Assembly (NCBI GenBank): GCA_965204155.1
Contig: OZ241971.1
Location: forward strand, 1-64,000
Length of the DNA: 64,000 nt
From: UBA6522 sp965204155
GTDB taxonomy: Bacteria; Pseudomonadota; Gammaproteobacteria; Steroidobacterales; Rariloculaceae
Reading direction: 5' to 3'
Under the pieces are notes generated by a model. The model made no database searches. It saw only the letters and a program-made list of their open reading frames with translations, and was not told where the DNA came from. Shown in pieces: positions 53,354-62,321 of the stretch. Within the stretch, counting starts at the first letter, position 1. The number at the start of each line of letters is the position of its first letter. The translations under genes were made by a program, and so were the position numbers.

Positions 53354-55009
53354 CTACATACCCGCGTAGTTGGGCCCTCCTCCCCCTTCGGGGGGTACCC
53401 AGTCGATATTCTGCGTTGGGTCCTTGATGTCGCAGGTCTTGCAGTGCACGCAGTTTTGGGCGTTGATCTGGAAGCGGGGTGTCCCGGACTCTTCGACGAC
53501 GATCTCGTAGACTCCCGCTGGACAGTATCTTTGTGCCGGCTCGTCGAACTTAGGCAGATTGTGTCCGACGGGGATTCCGGGGTCGGCCAACTTCAGGTGG
53601 CAGGGCTGATCTTCCTCGTGATTGGTATTGGAAACGAATACCGACGACAGCCTTTCGAAGGAAATCACCCCGTCCGGCTTGGGATATTCGATCCGTTGGG
53701 CCTTGCCGGCCTCCCGGAGAGACTCGTGGTCAGGCTTGCGGTTGTGCAGCGTGAATGGCGTCCGACCCATCAGCACGTTGTGTTCAACAAAGGCCAGCGC
53801 AGCGCCCAGCATGGTCCCGAACCTGTGCAAGCCCGGGCTGAAGTTGCGCGCCCGGTGCAATTCCTCCCACACCCACGACTCTTCCACCCGCTGCTGATAC
53901 ACGGTCAGATCGCGGGGCCTGGATTGCCCGTCGCCCTGCAGCGCCTCGAACACCGTCTCTGCGGCCAGCATCCCGGTCTTCATGGCCGTATGCGTGCCCT
54001 TGATCTTGGCGCCGTTCAGAAAACCGGCCTCGCAGCCCACCAGCAGGCCGCCGGGAAAGCTCAGCCGCGGCAGGGATTGCAGACCGCCCTTGTTCACGGC
54101 ACGCGCGCCGTACGTCACCCGCTCCCCGCCTTCCAGCACCGCCCGGATGCGCGGATGGTGCTTCCAGCGCTGGAACTCGTCGAAGGGATCCAGATTCGGG
54201 TTCTCGTAATTGAGCGCAATGACGAACCCCAGGTACACCTGGTTGTCCTCGGCGTGATAGAGGAAGCCTCCGCCTTCGGTACGATTGTCCAGTGGCCAGC
54301 CGAAGGTATGGACGACTGTTCCGGGCACATGCTTGTCCGGATCGACGTTCCAGACCTCCTTCAGGCCGATTCCATAGTGCTGTGGGTCCGCGCTTTCCCT
54401 CAGGTTGAAGCCGTGCTCAAGAACCTTGCCGAGGCTTCCCCGACAGCCTTCCGCAAAGATCACGTAGGGTGCCCTGAGCTCGTAACCCGCCTGGTAGCCG
54501 GGTTTTTCCGACCCGTCCTCCGCCACTCCCATGTCGCCGGTCGCCACCCCGACCACCGTTCCATCCTCGTCGTAGAGCACTTCGACCGCAGCAAAGCCGG
54601 TAAACAGGTGACAACCCATATTCTCCGCCTGCTCTCCCATCCACTGGCAAAGCCGCCCGAGACTGGCAACGTAGTTACCGCGATTGTGCATGATCCGCGG
54701 AATGAACGGCCGCGGCACCTTCAGCCCCCGTCCAGCGGTCGCCAGCCAGTGAAATGTGTCGCCCTCCACGGGCGTGCGCAACGGCGCACCCTGCTCGCGC
54801 CAGTCGGGGAACAGTTCATCCAGCGCCCGCGTCTCCACGACGGCCCCCGAGACGATGTGCCCGCCCACTTCCGCCGCCTTCTCCACCACGCATACGTCGA
54901 GATCCACGCCCCGGCCGGCCGCAAGCTGCCCCAGCCGGCACGCAGCCGCCAGCCCCGCCGGGCCGGCGCCGACGATCACAACGTCAAATTCAAGCGAGTC
55001 TCTTTGCAT
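53354..55009 (-). CDS. Electron-transfer flavoprotein-ubiquinone oxidoreductase
   Basis: A 551-residue membrane-associated flavoprotein that passes electrons from ETF to ubiquinone during fatty acid and amino acid oxidation. The FAD motif is FDVVIVGAGPAGLAAACRLG. The quinone/membrane region has the IVSGAVVETRALDELFPDW and CEAGFLNGAKIKGTHTAMK blocks. The 4Fe-4S cluster Cys lie in YCPAGVYE and CVHCKTCDIKDP at the C-terminus. Length is the usual 550 or so. It is divergent from an MFS transporter. The etfA and etfB genes are not present here. Confidence 0.96.
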   Translation of the reverse strand: MQRDSLEFDVVIVGAGPAGLAAACRLGQLAAGRGVDLDVCVVEKAAEVGGHIVSGAVVETRALDELFPDWREQGAPLRTPVEGDTFHWLATAGRGLKVPRPFIPRIMHNRGNYVASLGRLCQWMGEQAENMGCHLFTGFAAVEVLYDEDGTVVGVATGDMGVAEDGSEKPGYQAGYELRAPYVIFAEGCRGSLGKVLEHGFNLRESADPQHYGIGLKEVWNVDPDKHVPGTVVHTFGWPLDNRTEGGGFLYHAEDNQVYLGFVIALNYENPNLDPFDEFQRWKHHPRIRAVLEGGERVTYGARAVNKGGLQSLPRLSFPGGLLVGCEAGFLNGAKIKGTHTAMKTGMLAAETVFEALQGDGQSRPRDLTVYQQRVEESWVWEELHRARNFSPGLHRFGTMLGAALAFVEHNVLMGRTPFTLHNRKPDHESLREAGKAQRIEYPKPDGVISFERLSSVFVSNTNHEEDQPCHLKLADPGIPVGHNLPKFDEPAQRYCPAGVYEIVVEESGTPRFQINAQNCVHCKTCDIKDPTQNIDWVPPEGGGGPNYAGM

Positions 55010-55127
55010 ACCGTTCCCGCCGGGACCGCCCCGAACTCAATCCCATTTTGGCACATCTCCCGACCGAACCCGACTCATCTACAATGGCCGCTGGCCAACC
55101 GGCTAACGGTCATTCGACGGAGGCACC

Positions 55128-56474
55128 GTGACACAGCCCATGACAGACCCGCGCGAGCGGATCGCCAACGAGCCCATGACGAGGATGCAGAGCGTCGCCG
55201 TGGCGGTCTGCGTCGCCATCAACCTGCTCGATGGCTTCGACGCGCTTGCGATCGCCTTCACGGCCGCCACCATATCGAGTGAGTTCGGTCTCCAGCCTGG
55301 TGCGCTTGGAGCCGTCTTCAGCGCAGGCGCGGTGGGCATGGCCATCGGCGCGTTCACTCTCGCGCCGATGGGCGACTACATCGGCCGGCGCAAGATGATC
55401 CTGGGCGGGTTGACCCTTATCGGCCTCGGCATGGCGTTCACCGCGACGGTGAGCACGCTCACGCCGCTGATCGTCCTGCGATTCATCACCGGGCTGGGCA
55501 TCGGCGCGATGCTCGCAAGCCTGAATACCCTGGTTGCGGAATACTCATCCAACAAGCGAAAAAACCTTTGTATCTCATTGTTACATATGGGTTATGCGCT
55601 CGGCGGGGGCGTAGGCGGGATGGTCGCAGCGTTACTGATCGGCCAGTACGGCTGGCAGTCCGTGTACCTGTTTGGCGCGGCAATGTCCCTAGTCATGCTT
55701 CCGCTCGTTTACTTCGCAACGCCCGAGTCCGTGGAATTCCTGATCGCACGGCGGCCGGCGAACGCGCTCGTCCGGGTGAACGAGGTTTTGGACCGACTAC
55801 GCATTCAGACGCTGGAAGCCCTTCCGGCCGCGCGGGAGGTGACCCGCGTCGGCATCCAGCGCATGCTCACGCCCGCGTTGCTCACGACCAACCTGCTGGT
55901 CTGGTTTTCCTTCGGCATGCTCATGCTGCAGACGTACTTCCAACTCAATTGGTTACCGACCATCGTCTCGGAATACTTCGGCTACACCGTGGAACAGGGC
56001 ATTTTTGCCGGCGTTCTCAGCAGCATCGGCGCCATCTGCGGGATGTTCCTGATGGGGGTGGTCTCTGCCCCGCTGGGGATACGCCGCAGCATCGGAGGAT
56101 TCTCCTTCCTCACGGCCGTGTTCATGGTTGCTGTCTCGTTATCCGAGGCGAACCTCATGTTGCTCTATGCTCTGATTCTCGTGATGACGGTATTTTCCGC
56201 CGGCACAATGGCAGGCATGTACGCGCTGGCCGCGCGCGTCTACCCGGTGGAAGTACGCAGCAGCGGTGTCGGCTGGGGCATCGGGGTTGGTCGCATCGGC
56301 GCGATCGTCGCTCCGCTGCTCGCTGGGTACCTTCTGGAACAGGGACTGAGCGGCGATACGCTCTTCGTGCTGTTCGCGATCCCCGTGTTGTTCCCGATAC
56401 TGGCGGTAACGTTCATACGTTTGCCTGACGCGGGAAGCGCCGCCCTGGCACCGACGCCGGGTCGGAAAAACTGA
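55128..56474 (+). CDS. MFS transporter, aromatic acid:H+ symporter (AAHS) type
   Basis: A 448-residue, 12-helix major facilitator. Motif A-like LAPMGDYIGRRKMILGG follows helix 2, and the family's LLDGFDALAIAFTAATIS in helix 1 contains the D-G-x-D pattern of AAHS (PcaK, MhpT, BenK). It ends helix 5 with the YFATPESVEFLIARRP loop. It probably takes up an aromatic or related acid by proton symport. GTG 55128 has GGAGG four bases upstream; ATG 55140 is the alternative. No aromatic catabolic operon is adjacent. Confidence 0.9.
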   Translation: MTQPMTDPRERIANEPMTRMQSVAVAVCVAINLLDGFDALAIAFTAATISSEFGLQPGALGAVFSAGAVGMAIGAFTLAPMGDYIGRRKMILGGLTLIGLGMAFTATVSTLTPLIVLRFITGLGIGAMLASLNTLVAEYSSNKRKNLCISLLHMGYALGGGVGGMVAALLIGQYGWQSVYLFGAAMSLVMLPLVYFATPESVEFLIARRPANALVRVNEVLDRLRIQTLEALPAAREVTRVGIQRMLTPALLTTNLLVWFSFGMLMLQTYFQLNWLPTIVSEYFGYTVEQGIFAGVLSSIGAICGMFLMGVVSAPLGIRRSIGGFSFLTAVFMVAVSLSEANLMLLYALILVMTVFSAGTMAGMYALAARVYPVEVRSSGVGWGIGVGRIGAIVAPLLAGYLLEQGLSGDTLFVLFAIPVLFPILAVTFIRLPDAGSAALAPTPGRKN

Positions 56475-56523
56475 ACCCCGGGCGCATACCACACGTAGCG
56501 GCAGAGGCGGGTCCGGGGTCTAC

Positions 56524-56835
56524 ATGTCGAATATGTCTGAACTAACGGATGGAATCAAGCGCGTCCAGTACTCCGAGGAAATCCTTGCGGAACTGGAGTC
56601 GACACTCTCACCCGAGCGGTTGAGCACGTACCTGCGCGTCGTATCCGACGGAGACAAGGAACAGGGAGTTCGCCTCTACGTCTGCAGCAGCAGGAGGACG
56701 AGCATGAGACCCTTCAGGACATGGCACGATACCCGCGCCGGAGCCGTGTTTTCGACGACCCTCCGCAACGATGCCGACCCTACACTGCAGATGGCACAAC
56801 ATCTCTATCGGCTTGCAAATGCCCGCGAGTCGTAA
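56524..56835 (+). pseudogene. Abi-like N-terminal fragment
   Basis: A 103-codon frame whose residues 15-55 resemble the start of Abi_2-like abortive-infection proteins (YSEEILAELESTLSPERLST and the Y-L-x-x-x-x-G-D-x-x-x-x-x-x-LY pattern). After about residue 52 the similarity stops, where the family would continue with the WN-x-x-L-S-x-A segment. It is probably a truncated or frameshifted gene. It sits beside a RES/Xre toxin-antitoxin pair, with a 31-base tail overlap. The family assignment is tentative. Confidence 0.4.
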
Positions 56836-57281
56836 ATGTCCTCAATGGCCTCGACAAGGCGAATCCCGACAGGCGCAAGCCTGTGCGGACTCGCCAGCAC
56901 GATATTCTCCAGGCCGCCCGGCACGGCGGCGCTGGGTACGGAGAGAAGCGATTCCTTGCCGTGAAGCAGCCAGTCGGCGCCCGCTTTCCGGGTCCACGGC
57001 GAATGCGGAAATTCGTTCCAGTCCTCCGGCAGGTCACGCACCTGCAATCTCCTAATGGAAGCGGAAGACGCAACTTCATAGACACCGAGCCGGTAGGCGG
57101 CGGGTACCAGACGCGGTGACGGCAAATAGTTCGCCATTTCCAGCATCGCCACGCTGGCGCTCTCGGCAAAGTACAGAACGGGAACGCCCGCCATGTTCCA
57201 GCGACCGCCGTGACTGAAACTGGCCCCGTGACCTTCGTAGTTCTCAAGATGCTCGATCCGGCATATCCGGTAAATCCGCAT
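56805..57281 (-). CDS. RES-domain toxin
   Basis: A 158-residue toxin of the RES family, whose members degrade NAD+. It has the three residues the family is named for: Arg in YRICR, the FSHGGRWN segment, and Glu/Ser in YFAESASVAMLEMANYL and further on. Its ATG overlaps the antitoxin stop as ATGA, the classical antitoxin-first order. Length matches active RES toxins (150-230). It is convergent with the Abi-like fragment. Confidence 0.88.
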   Translation of the reverse strand: MRIYRICRIEHLENYEGHGASFSHGGRWNMAGVPVLYFAESASVAMLEMANYLPSPRLVPAAYRLGVYEVASSASIRRLQVRDLPEDWNEFPHSPWTRKAGADWLLHGKESLLSVPSAAVPGGLENIVLASPHRLAPVGIRLVEAIEDIYDSRAFASR

Positions 57282-57718
57282 CAGGGAAATTCGCCGTGTT
57301 CGATCTTGGCGATCGCCTGCTGCACCAAACGGCGGCCGCTGAAAGTGTCGCAGAAATCAAGTGGACGTTGGCCACCCATTGCCGGGAGCGGTGTCTCCAG
57401 CCATTCGTGCGCAGCATCCAGCCCACCCAGGACCGTCGACGCACGGTAAAACACTCGCAGTGCATCCAGGAGCGCCTCCGACTGGGTGGCGCTGAGGCTG
57501 GGACGCTGATAAACCCGATGCAGATTTCCGGACGAGACTCCCACCAGGCGAACGAACAAATCGCGCTGGCCCACCACATCCACGGCCTGCTTCACGACCT
57601 TCCCGGGAATACCCTCGCGTACCGCGCGTATAAACGCATTGGTGCTGCCGAAGGCTGACATCGGAACGTCTATGCCCGCCATGGGCGGAGGCAATGTATG
57701 GGCGTCGCCTTGCGTCAT
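57281..57718 (-). CDS. Xre/MbcA/ParS-type antitoxin (DUF2384)
   Basis: A 145-residue antitoxin. The N-terminal part forms a Xre-like helix-turn-helix (QRDLFVRLVGVSSGNLHRVY, with PSLSATQSEALLDALRV). The C-terminal DUF2384 toxin-binding domain ends GQRPLDFCDTFSGRRLVQQA followed by IAKIEHG. ATG 57718 follows a strong GGAGG; a longer frame to 57757 would begin inside the promoter. It neutralises the RES toxin encoded next and probably represses both genes at the doubled palindrome upstream. Confidence 0.88.
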   Translation of the reverse strand: MTQGDAHTLPPPMAGIDVPMSAFGSTNAFIRAVREGIPGKVVKQAVDVVGQRDLFVRLVGVSSGNLHRVYQRPSLSATQSEALLDALRVFYRASTVLGGLDAAHEWLETPLPAMGGQRPLDFCDTFSGRRLVQQAIAKIEHGEFP

Positions 57719-57744
57719 GGGACCCTCCTCTCTGGCGTTAACGT

Positions 57745-57773
57745 AGTATAGCATCATTATGATGTCCTAATAA
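57745..57773 (-). promoter_or_regulatory. Promoter of the RES/Xre operon
   Basis: On the minus strand a TATACT box (57750-57745) has a TTATTA (57773-57768) 17 bases upstream. The -35 region lies between two operator palindromes. Confidence 0.6.
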
Positions 57774-57786
57774 CATCATTATGATG
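57752..57786. promoter_or_regulatory. Doubled palindromic operator of the RES/Xre operon
   Basis: Two identical 13-bp palindromes, CATCATTATGATG, at 57752-57764 and 57774-57786. They are spaced 22 bp start to start, i.e. on the same face of the helix, and flank the -35 region. This fits autorepression by the Xre-like antitoxin. Confidence 0.75.
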
Positions 57787-57901
57787 CAAAATCAGTCCGG
57801 CGACGGTGCGTCGCCGCTGCGATTTGAACGCTTCGCTGGTGGGTAGCTAGTCTTCGCCCGGGCGCCACTCCAGGAGTTTCTTCAACGTTAACGACCGCTC
57901 G

Positions 57902-57925
57902 AACGTGTTTGGGTCCGAACACGTT
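57902..57925. terminator. Hairpin after the last sulfatase of the operon
   Basis: A perfect 8-bp stem (AACGTGTT / AACACGTT) with an 8-base loop lies six bases beyond the sulfatase stop at 57931. No T tract follows on the minus strand, so it may only protect the mRNA end. Confidence 0.4.
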
Positions 57926-57930
57926 TGCTG

Positions 57931-59328
57931 TCATTCTCCGCTGTGAATGCGCTCGCCTGCCAGCTGAAGCCTGCGAAGGACTTCAGGCTCCAACGCCGTA
58001 ACGTCCTTGTACATGAAGTTATCGGGGTTGATCTCGAACAGGGTGTCCTCGCCGTTCAGTCGCATGAGCATGTGCTCGTGGTCGCGCACCGACCAGCCGG
58101 ACGTGTTCGAACGATCGATGTCCGAGAACGCATACGGTCGGTCGATTCCCTCCTCCGAGGAGAGGAAACCTGCGAAGCTCACGCTGTCGTGAACGGTTCC
58201 GCCGAAGTCCGCGCCGGCGATCTCCCCGACGGTAGCGAAGATGTCGGTAATCGTGACCAGTCGATCCTCGCGCACGCCCTTGCGGGTGACTCCCGCGCCT
58301 GACGCGAAGAAAGGCACATGCAGGCCGCCGGCGTACAGCGTCGACTTGGCCTGACGGTCCTGAATGACAGTCGGCTCGCTGCTGCCGTTGTCCCCCGAGT
58401 AAATGATCAGCGTATCGTCGCGCTGCCCGAGTTCTTCCAGTTTCGAGAGCAGGTTGCCGACTTCGGTATCCATCGCCTCGACCATGGCGTTGTAGCACTC
58501 TTCATCGTCCACGCTGCCGGCCGCACCCCCTGCACCCATGCCGCCGGCCTCGGCCGCACCGGCACCCATGGCGCCCATACCGCCGCGCCCGCACATGTCA
58601 TTGGTGAAGTGCGTCTCGGTCCGCTCCTGCATGCCGTGGAGGCTCTCGTCCGGCCAGTGTCTGGGGCCATGCGGGGCGTTGTAGGCCAGGGTGACGAACC
58701 AGGGCGAATCCTGTTCCTCGATCCATTCCTCGGCCAGCCGCGTGAGCTTGCTGGTGTTGTACTCGGTGCTGACTACCCTGACGGTTTCCATCTCCGGCGA
58801 ATCGATCGTCAGATTCCAGCGGTCGTAACTGCCCTCGGCGCCGAAATTCCCTTCGATGACGCCCGCGAAATACGGTACGCCGTTGGCAACCGGGTAGGAC
58901 TCGCCGTTTACTTCGTCCACACCGACGTGCCATTTGCCGATAAAGGCCGAAGCGTAGTTGCCGGTTTCCTCGTTGTCGCTCAGGAATTCATAGATCGTCT
59001 GATCCTCGAGGCGGATGGGAACGCCTCCCGTGAGGACTCCGTTGCGCGCTCCGTGCAGGCCCGTGAGATAGGCTGCGCGCGTCGTAAAGCACATGGGCGT
59101 CGCCCAGGCGTTGTCGAAGATCACGCCTTCGTTCGCGAGCGCCGACAAGACCGGCGTGTGGGGCGGGTTGGGATCGTAATGATATTCGGGAGAGTCCACG
59201 ACACCCTGGTCGTCGGAAATGATCACAAGAATGTTGGGTTGCTCAGGCTGACTTTCCTGCACAAGCGCGAACAGGCCGACGACCGCCAGACCAAGGACCA
59301 TGGCGACAACCGCAAGCTGTTTAATCAT
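57931..59328 (-). CDS. Sulfatase-family protein with altered formylglycine motif (CFTTR)
   Basis: A 465-residue exported protein of the S1 sulfatase fold. A signal or anchor helix (LAVVAMVLGLAVVGLFALVQ) is followed by NILVIISDDQG (metal site), AAYLTGLHGARNG, IGKWHVG and SGDNGSSEP. The key signature at Cys80 reads CFTTR, while formylglycine maturation normally needs C-x-P/A-x-R. Between about residues 250 and 275 is a Gly/Met/Ala-rich insertion (GRGGMGAMGAGAAEAGGMG). ATG 59328 has a GGGGGTG site; ATG 59343 has none. It is last of the TonB/DUF6152-like/sulfatase operon. Whether it is a mature sulfatase is open. Confidence 0.87.
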   Translation of the reverse strand: MIKQLAVVAMVLGLAVVGLFALVQESQPEQPNILVIISDDQGVVDSPEYHYDPNPPHTPVLSALANEGVIFDNAWATPMCFTTRAAYLTGLHGARNGVLTGGVPIRLEDQTIYEFLSDNEETGNYASAFIGKWHVGVDEVNGESYPVANGVPYFAGVIEGNFGAEGSYDRWNLTIDSPEMETVRVVSTEYNTSKLTRLAEEWIEEQDSPWFVTLAYNAPHGPRHWPDESLHGMQERTETHFTNDMCGRGGMGAMGAGAAEAGGMGAGGAAGSVDDEECYNAMVEAMDTEVGNLLSKLEELGQRDDTLIIYSGDNGSSEPTVIQDRQAKSTLYAGGLHVPFFASGAGVTRKGVREDRLVTITDIFATVGEIAGADFGGTVHDSVSFAGFLSSEEGIDRPYAFSDIDRSNTSGWSVRDHEHMLMRLNGEDTLFEINPDNFMYKDVTALEPEVLRRLQLAGERIHSGE

Positions 59329-59399
59329 TTTATTCACCCCCATTTATTGTCATTTCACATACCGGCTGCGTCGACCCGCAAATCGCGCCAATTCCATGT

Positions 59400-60530
59400 T
59401 CAGGGACCGGCTCGCTGAGCCTCGTATACCGCTGTTCCGGCTTCCTGCAGACACTCGATCGGGGGAGTGAGTTCCAGGTCCGGTTTGTGGAAGAAACTGG
59501 TCTCGATTTCGAACGGCGCGGTCATGTACTCGGGATCGAACATCGTCGTGTCGACATCGAGTGCCGTGCGGTCGTCGCGCCATCGGAATACGTGCGTGAT
59601 CCGCTTCTGCGTACCCGATGGTAGCCCGCGCGCTATGCCCCAGGGATTGGGCTCGAAATTCCGGATGTCGACGCTCAATACGTCACCGTCCCATTCGCCC
59701 GTGGCGTACCCCCACGTGTAGAGTTCGTCCGCCGGCGGATGCTCGCCGCCGATGTGGACGATCTGCTCCTCGCCTCCCCTGCGAAACACCACCTGATCGG
59801 CGCGCCGCTCTATCTCCACGATATAGGCTTCAACGTGATGCGCGAACAGGTAGGGCTCCGGGGAGCACCAGGGGTTATCCGGCGCTGCGGTATCGAACGC
59901 CCGAGCGATCTCCTTGCTTCTCTCATTCAATACGGGCACGAACCGGGTGGATTGCAAAGACATCGCAAATTCCGCGCGAATCTCCGGCGATACCGGCTCA
60001 TACATGTCCACGGGCCGCCCGCTGATTCCATGACGGGCAGCGACCTGCCAAATGCCATCGTAACCCTCCGCCGGTGTCGCGCCGATGGAGATATCCCTGG
60101 CAGACCCCCGGGCGGCCAGGGTCGAGGCCGCAACGATCCCGGGGCCGTGAGTCTGCGTCACGACCTCACCGCTCTCGAGCGTGAAAGACACGCTGTTGGC
60201 GACATTCCGTGAACCCGAGCGGAGCGGATTCCCAACCGCAACAACCCGATCGCCGACCTGCAACGAATCGTCCGACCATCCCCTGTCGATCTGCAGAATC
60301 GCCGACTGCATTTCGAAGCTCCACTCCTCGGTCGCGCCGCTGTCGGTAACCCCTTCCACGAAGACGTGCACATGCGGATTGACGAAATCGTAACGCGTCA
60401 CCGTGCCCGTCACCGACACTTCGCTGTTTCTGTCGTACACGGCGCCGCTGTGATGGCCCGAAGCGGCCGGCGGCAAAAGAAAAAACGCGCAGGCCAGCGC
60501 TGTGAGTCTGCGGAATTGGAGTCGTGTCAT
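59400..60530 (-). CDS. DUF6152-like secreted protein with N-terminal His-His
   Basis: A 376-residue exported protein. Signal peptide LTALACAFFLLPPAASG is predicted to be cleaved before HHSGAVYD. The OB-like part has GTVTRYDFVNPHVHVF and DSLQVGDRVVAVGNPLRSG. The C-terminal part has WGYATGEWDGDVLSVDIRN and TTMFDPEYMTAPFE, distant versions of blocks in the other copies. It lies between two sulfatase genes (71 bases to the next). Its ATG overlaps the stop of a 17-codon upstream frame and follows a GGGGGGA site. Function is unknown. Confidence 0.68.
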   Translation of the reverse strand: MTRLQFRRLTALACAFFLLPPAASGHHSGAVYDRNSEVSVTGTVTRYDFVNPHVHVFVEGVTDSGATEEWSFEMQSAILQIDRGWSDDSLQVGDRVVAVGNPLRSGSRNVANSVSFTLESGEVVTQTHGPGIVAASTLAARGSARDISIGATPAEGYDGIWQVAARHGISGRPVDMYEPVSPEIRAEFAMSLQSTRFVPVLNERSKEIARAFDTAAPDNPWCSPEPYLFAHHVEAYIVEIERRADQVVFRRGGEEQIVHIGGEHPPADELYTWGYATGEWDGDVLSVDIRNFEPNPWGIARGLPSGTQKRITHVFRWRDDRTALDVDTTMFDPEYMTAPFEIETSFFHKPDLELTPPIECLQEAGTAVYEAQRAGP

Positions 60531-60580
60531 CGGTCGTCCCCCCTGTTCACCAGTCTGAAGACAATCACTGATCGATTCAT
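60527..60580 (-). other. Short coupled upstream frame, remnant of a DUF6152-like gene start
   Basis: A 17-codon frame (MNRSVIVFRLVNRGDDR) with GAGG before its ATG; its TGA overlaps the ATG of the next gene. DNA around its start matches the start of the DUF6152-like gene at 63755 (GAGGTTG-x-CATGAATCGAT). It is either a duplicated 5' remnant or a leader peptide that couples translation. Confidence 0.55.
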
Positions 60581-60605
60581 GGCAACCTCACCGCGTCGAC
60601 GCGAC

Positions 60606-62234
60606 TCAGCGCCAGTGGGTCTCCCATTCCCGGACGAGTTCGGCCACCAGGTCGTGGTGCGCCGCCGCGATGTCGTGCCGTTCTCCGGGATCGGCGACGA
60701 GGTCGTAGAGTTGCCAGGAGATTGAACCCGTATCGTCGGGCGGTGCGGCGCCGACAATCTTGTAGTTTCCGCGAATCAACGCGCCGGTGCCGCCCCAGCC
60801 GACGCTATATGTTCCGGGATGTACCGCGTCAGCTTCGCCGGTCAGATAGGCCCAGGCCGAGCGGCCGGCGATGTCGTTGATCTCGCGTCCGTCTCTGTAG
60901 GGTCCGGCGCCCGGATGTTCCCTGCCCGCGATGTCCAGAAAAGTCGGCAGAAAGTCCATCACCGTCATGAAGGTGCTGCTGACGCCGTCGCCCTCGACGG
61001 CAGCCGGGTAATGCACGAACGCGGCCGCGCGAAGCCCGCCTTCGGTGACCGAGCCCTTCTGGCCCCTGAAGGGCGCCGACGCCGCCTCGCCAAACCCGAG
61101 GCCGTGGTCGATATACGAGTTGACCCGGCCGAAATTCTCGAAGCGGTTGTCGGCCACGACGGGGTCTCGGCCCCGGCGAGTGCTCGCCGTGCTATTCGTG
61201 CTGCCCGTGCCGAGGCCCTGCTCGCTGATAGAGGCGCCATGGTCAGCGGAAAACACGACCACCGTATTGTCGAGTTGCCCGCTTGCGTCCAGATATTCGA
61301 TAACCCGTCCAATACTCATGTCGAGGTATTCGATCACGCCGGCATAGATCTCCTGAGCGCGGGCGCGGCGTCGCTGCGCCTCGGCGCTAAGGTCCGCCCA
61401 GGGCTCGGCGCTTGGTTGAAAGCCTTCGAGGTCGGCGCCGGGCGGGATGACGCCGGCGTCCACGGCTCTGGCGAAGCGTTCTTCCCGCAGCGCGTCGTAA
61501 CCCGCATCGTACCGGCCGGCATATCGATCCAGCCAGTCATCCGGAAGCTGCAACGGCAGGTGCGGTGCGTTGTAGGACATGAAGGCGAACCAGGGTCGGC
61601 CGGGCTCCGCGGAACTCAGATACTCGAGCATCTTGTCGGTAAATACCCGCGTGGAGTAGTAGTCCGCAGGGAGATCATCCCGCGTCAGGGGCTTTCCATC
61701 TTCCTCGAAGTCGTCCTGGAATTGGTCGGCGAAGTAGCCGCTTGAACTCGTCAGAAAGGAAAAGGATCGATCAAAACCACGGTCGGCGGGCGTGTAGCCC
61801 GAAACGTTTCCCAGATCCCACTTGCCCGTCATGTACGTCGAGTAGCCGGCGTCCTGCAACAACTCCGCGATGGTCGCGTAGTCGAGGCCGAGCACGCTCT
61901 CGCGAAAAGCCTCGGGGTGCGGCTGACTCGCGGCTTCGGCGCCGGCGCTTGCCATCAGCATCAGGCGCGTCGGTCTGCAGGCCCTTGCTGCATGCAGATT
62001 GTTCAACCGCAGGCCCGCGTACGCCAGCCTGTCCAGATTCGGTGTCGCGATCTCGCTGCCAAACGAACCGATGTCGGTGAATCCCATGTCGTCCGCGAGG
62101 ATGAAGAGGATGTTGGGACGGTCGTCTCCTCCCGCGGTCGACCCGACTGCCGGCTCAGATGCGGTTCCGTCTTGCGAGTGTCCCTGTACCGATGCAACGA
62201 GCCACAGCGCCGTCAGGGCAAGAACTCTCTTCAT
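60606..62234 (-). CDS. Sulfatase (secreted, S1-type)
   Basis: A 542-residue arylsulfatase-like enzyme with signal peptide MKRVLALTALWLVASVQG. Motifs: NILFILADDMGFTDIGSFG (metal site), formylglycine signature CRPTR with Cys86, YMTGKWDLG, and FSADHGASISEQG. It is longer than the other three in the window, with an insert around residues 245-300. After the signature the usual LLTGR is replaced by LMLMASAGAE, while the Cys/Pro/Arg core is intact. An AAGGTG site precedes ATG 62234. It lies between two DUF6152-like genes. The substrate is unknown. Confidence 0.9.
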   Translation of the reverse strand: MKRVLALTALWLVASVQGHSQDGTASEPAVGSTAGGDDRPNILFILADDMGFTDIGSFGSEIATPNLDRLAYAGLRLNNLHAARACRPTRLMLMASAGAEAASQPHPEAFRESVLGLDYATIAELLQDAGYSTYMTGKWDLGNVSGYTPADRGFDRSFSFLTSSSGYFADQFQDDFEEDGKPLTRDDLPADYYSTRVFTDKMLEYLSSAEPGRPWFAFMSYNAPHLPLQLPDDWLDRYAGRYDAGYDALREERFARAVDAGVIPPGADLEGFQPSAEPWADLSAEAQRRRARAQEIYAGVIEYLDMSIGRVIEYLDASGQLDNTVVVFSADHGASISEQGLGTGSTNSTASTRRGRDPVVADNRFENFGRVNSYIDHGLGFGEAASAPFRGQKGSVTEGGLRAAAFVHYPAAVEGDGVSSTFMTVMDFLPTFLDIAGREHPGAGPYRDGREINDIAGRSAWAYLTGEADAVHPGTYSVGWGGTGALIRGNYKIVGAAPPDDTGSISWQLYDLVADPGERHDIAAAHHDLVAELVREWETHWR

Positions 62235-62321
62235 GAGTGCACCTTACTGCAAGTGTTCCCCTAATCATTGGAGCAGCCGAACAAGTCGGCCGGGCGCAGT
62301 GCCTGCGAGCCATCATAGCCC

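Noticed and set aside
53444..55282. A 612-codon plus-strand open frame
   Set aside because: Antisense to the ETF-ubiquinone oxidoreductase gene, and its translation shows no recognisable motif.
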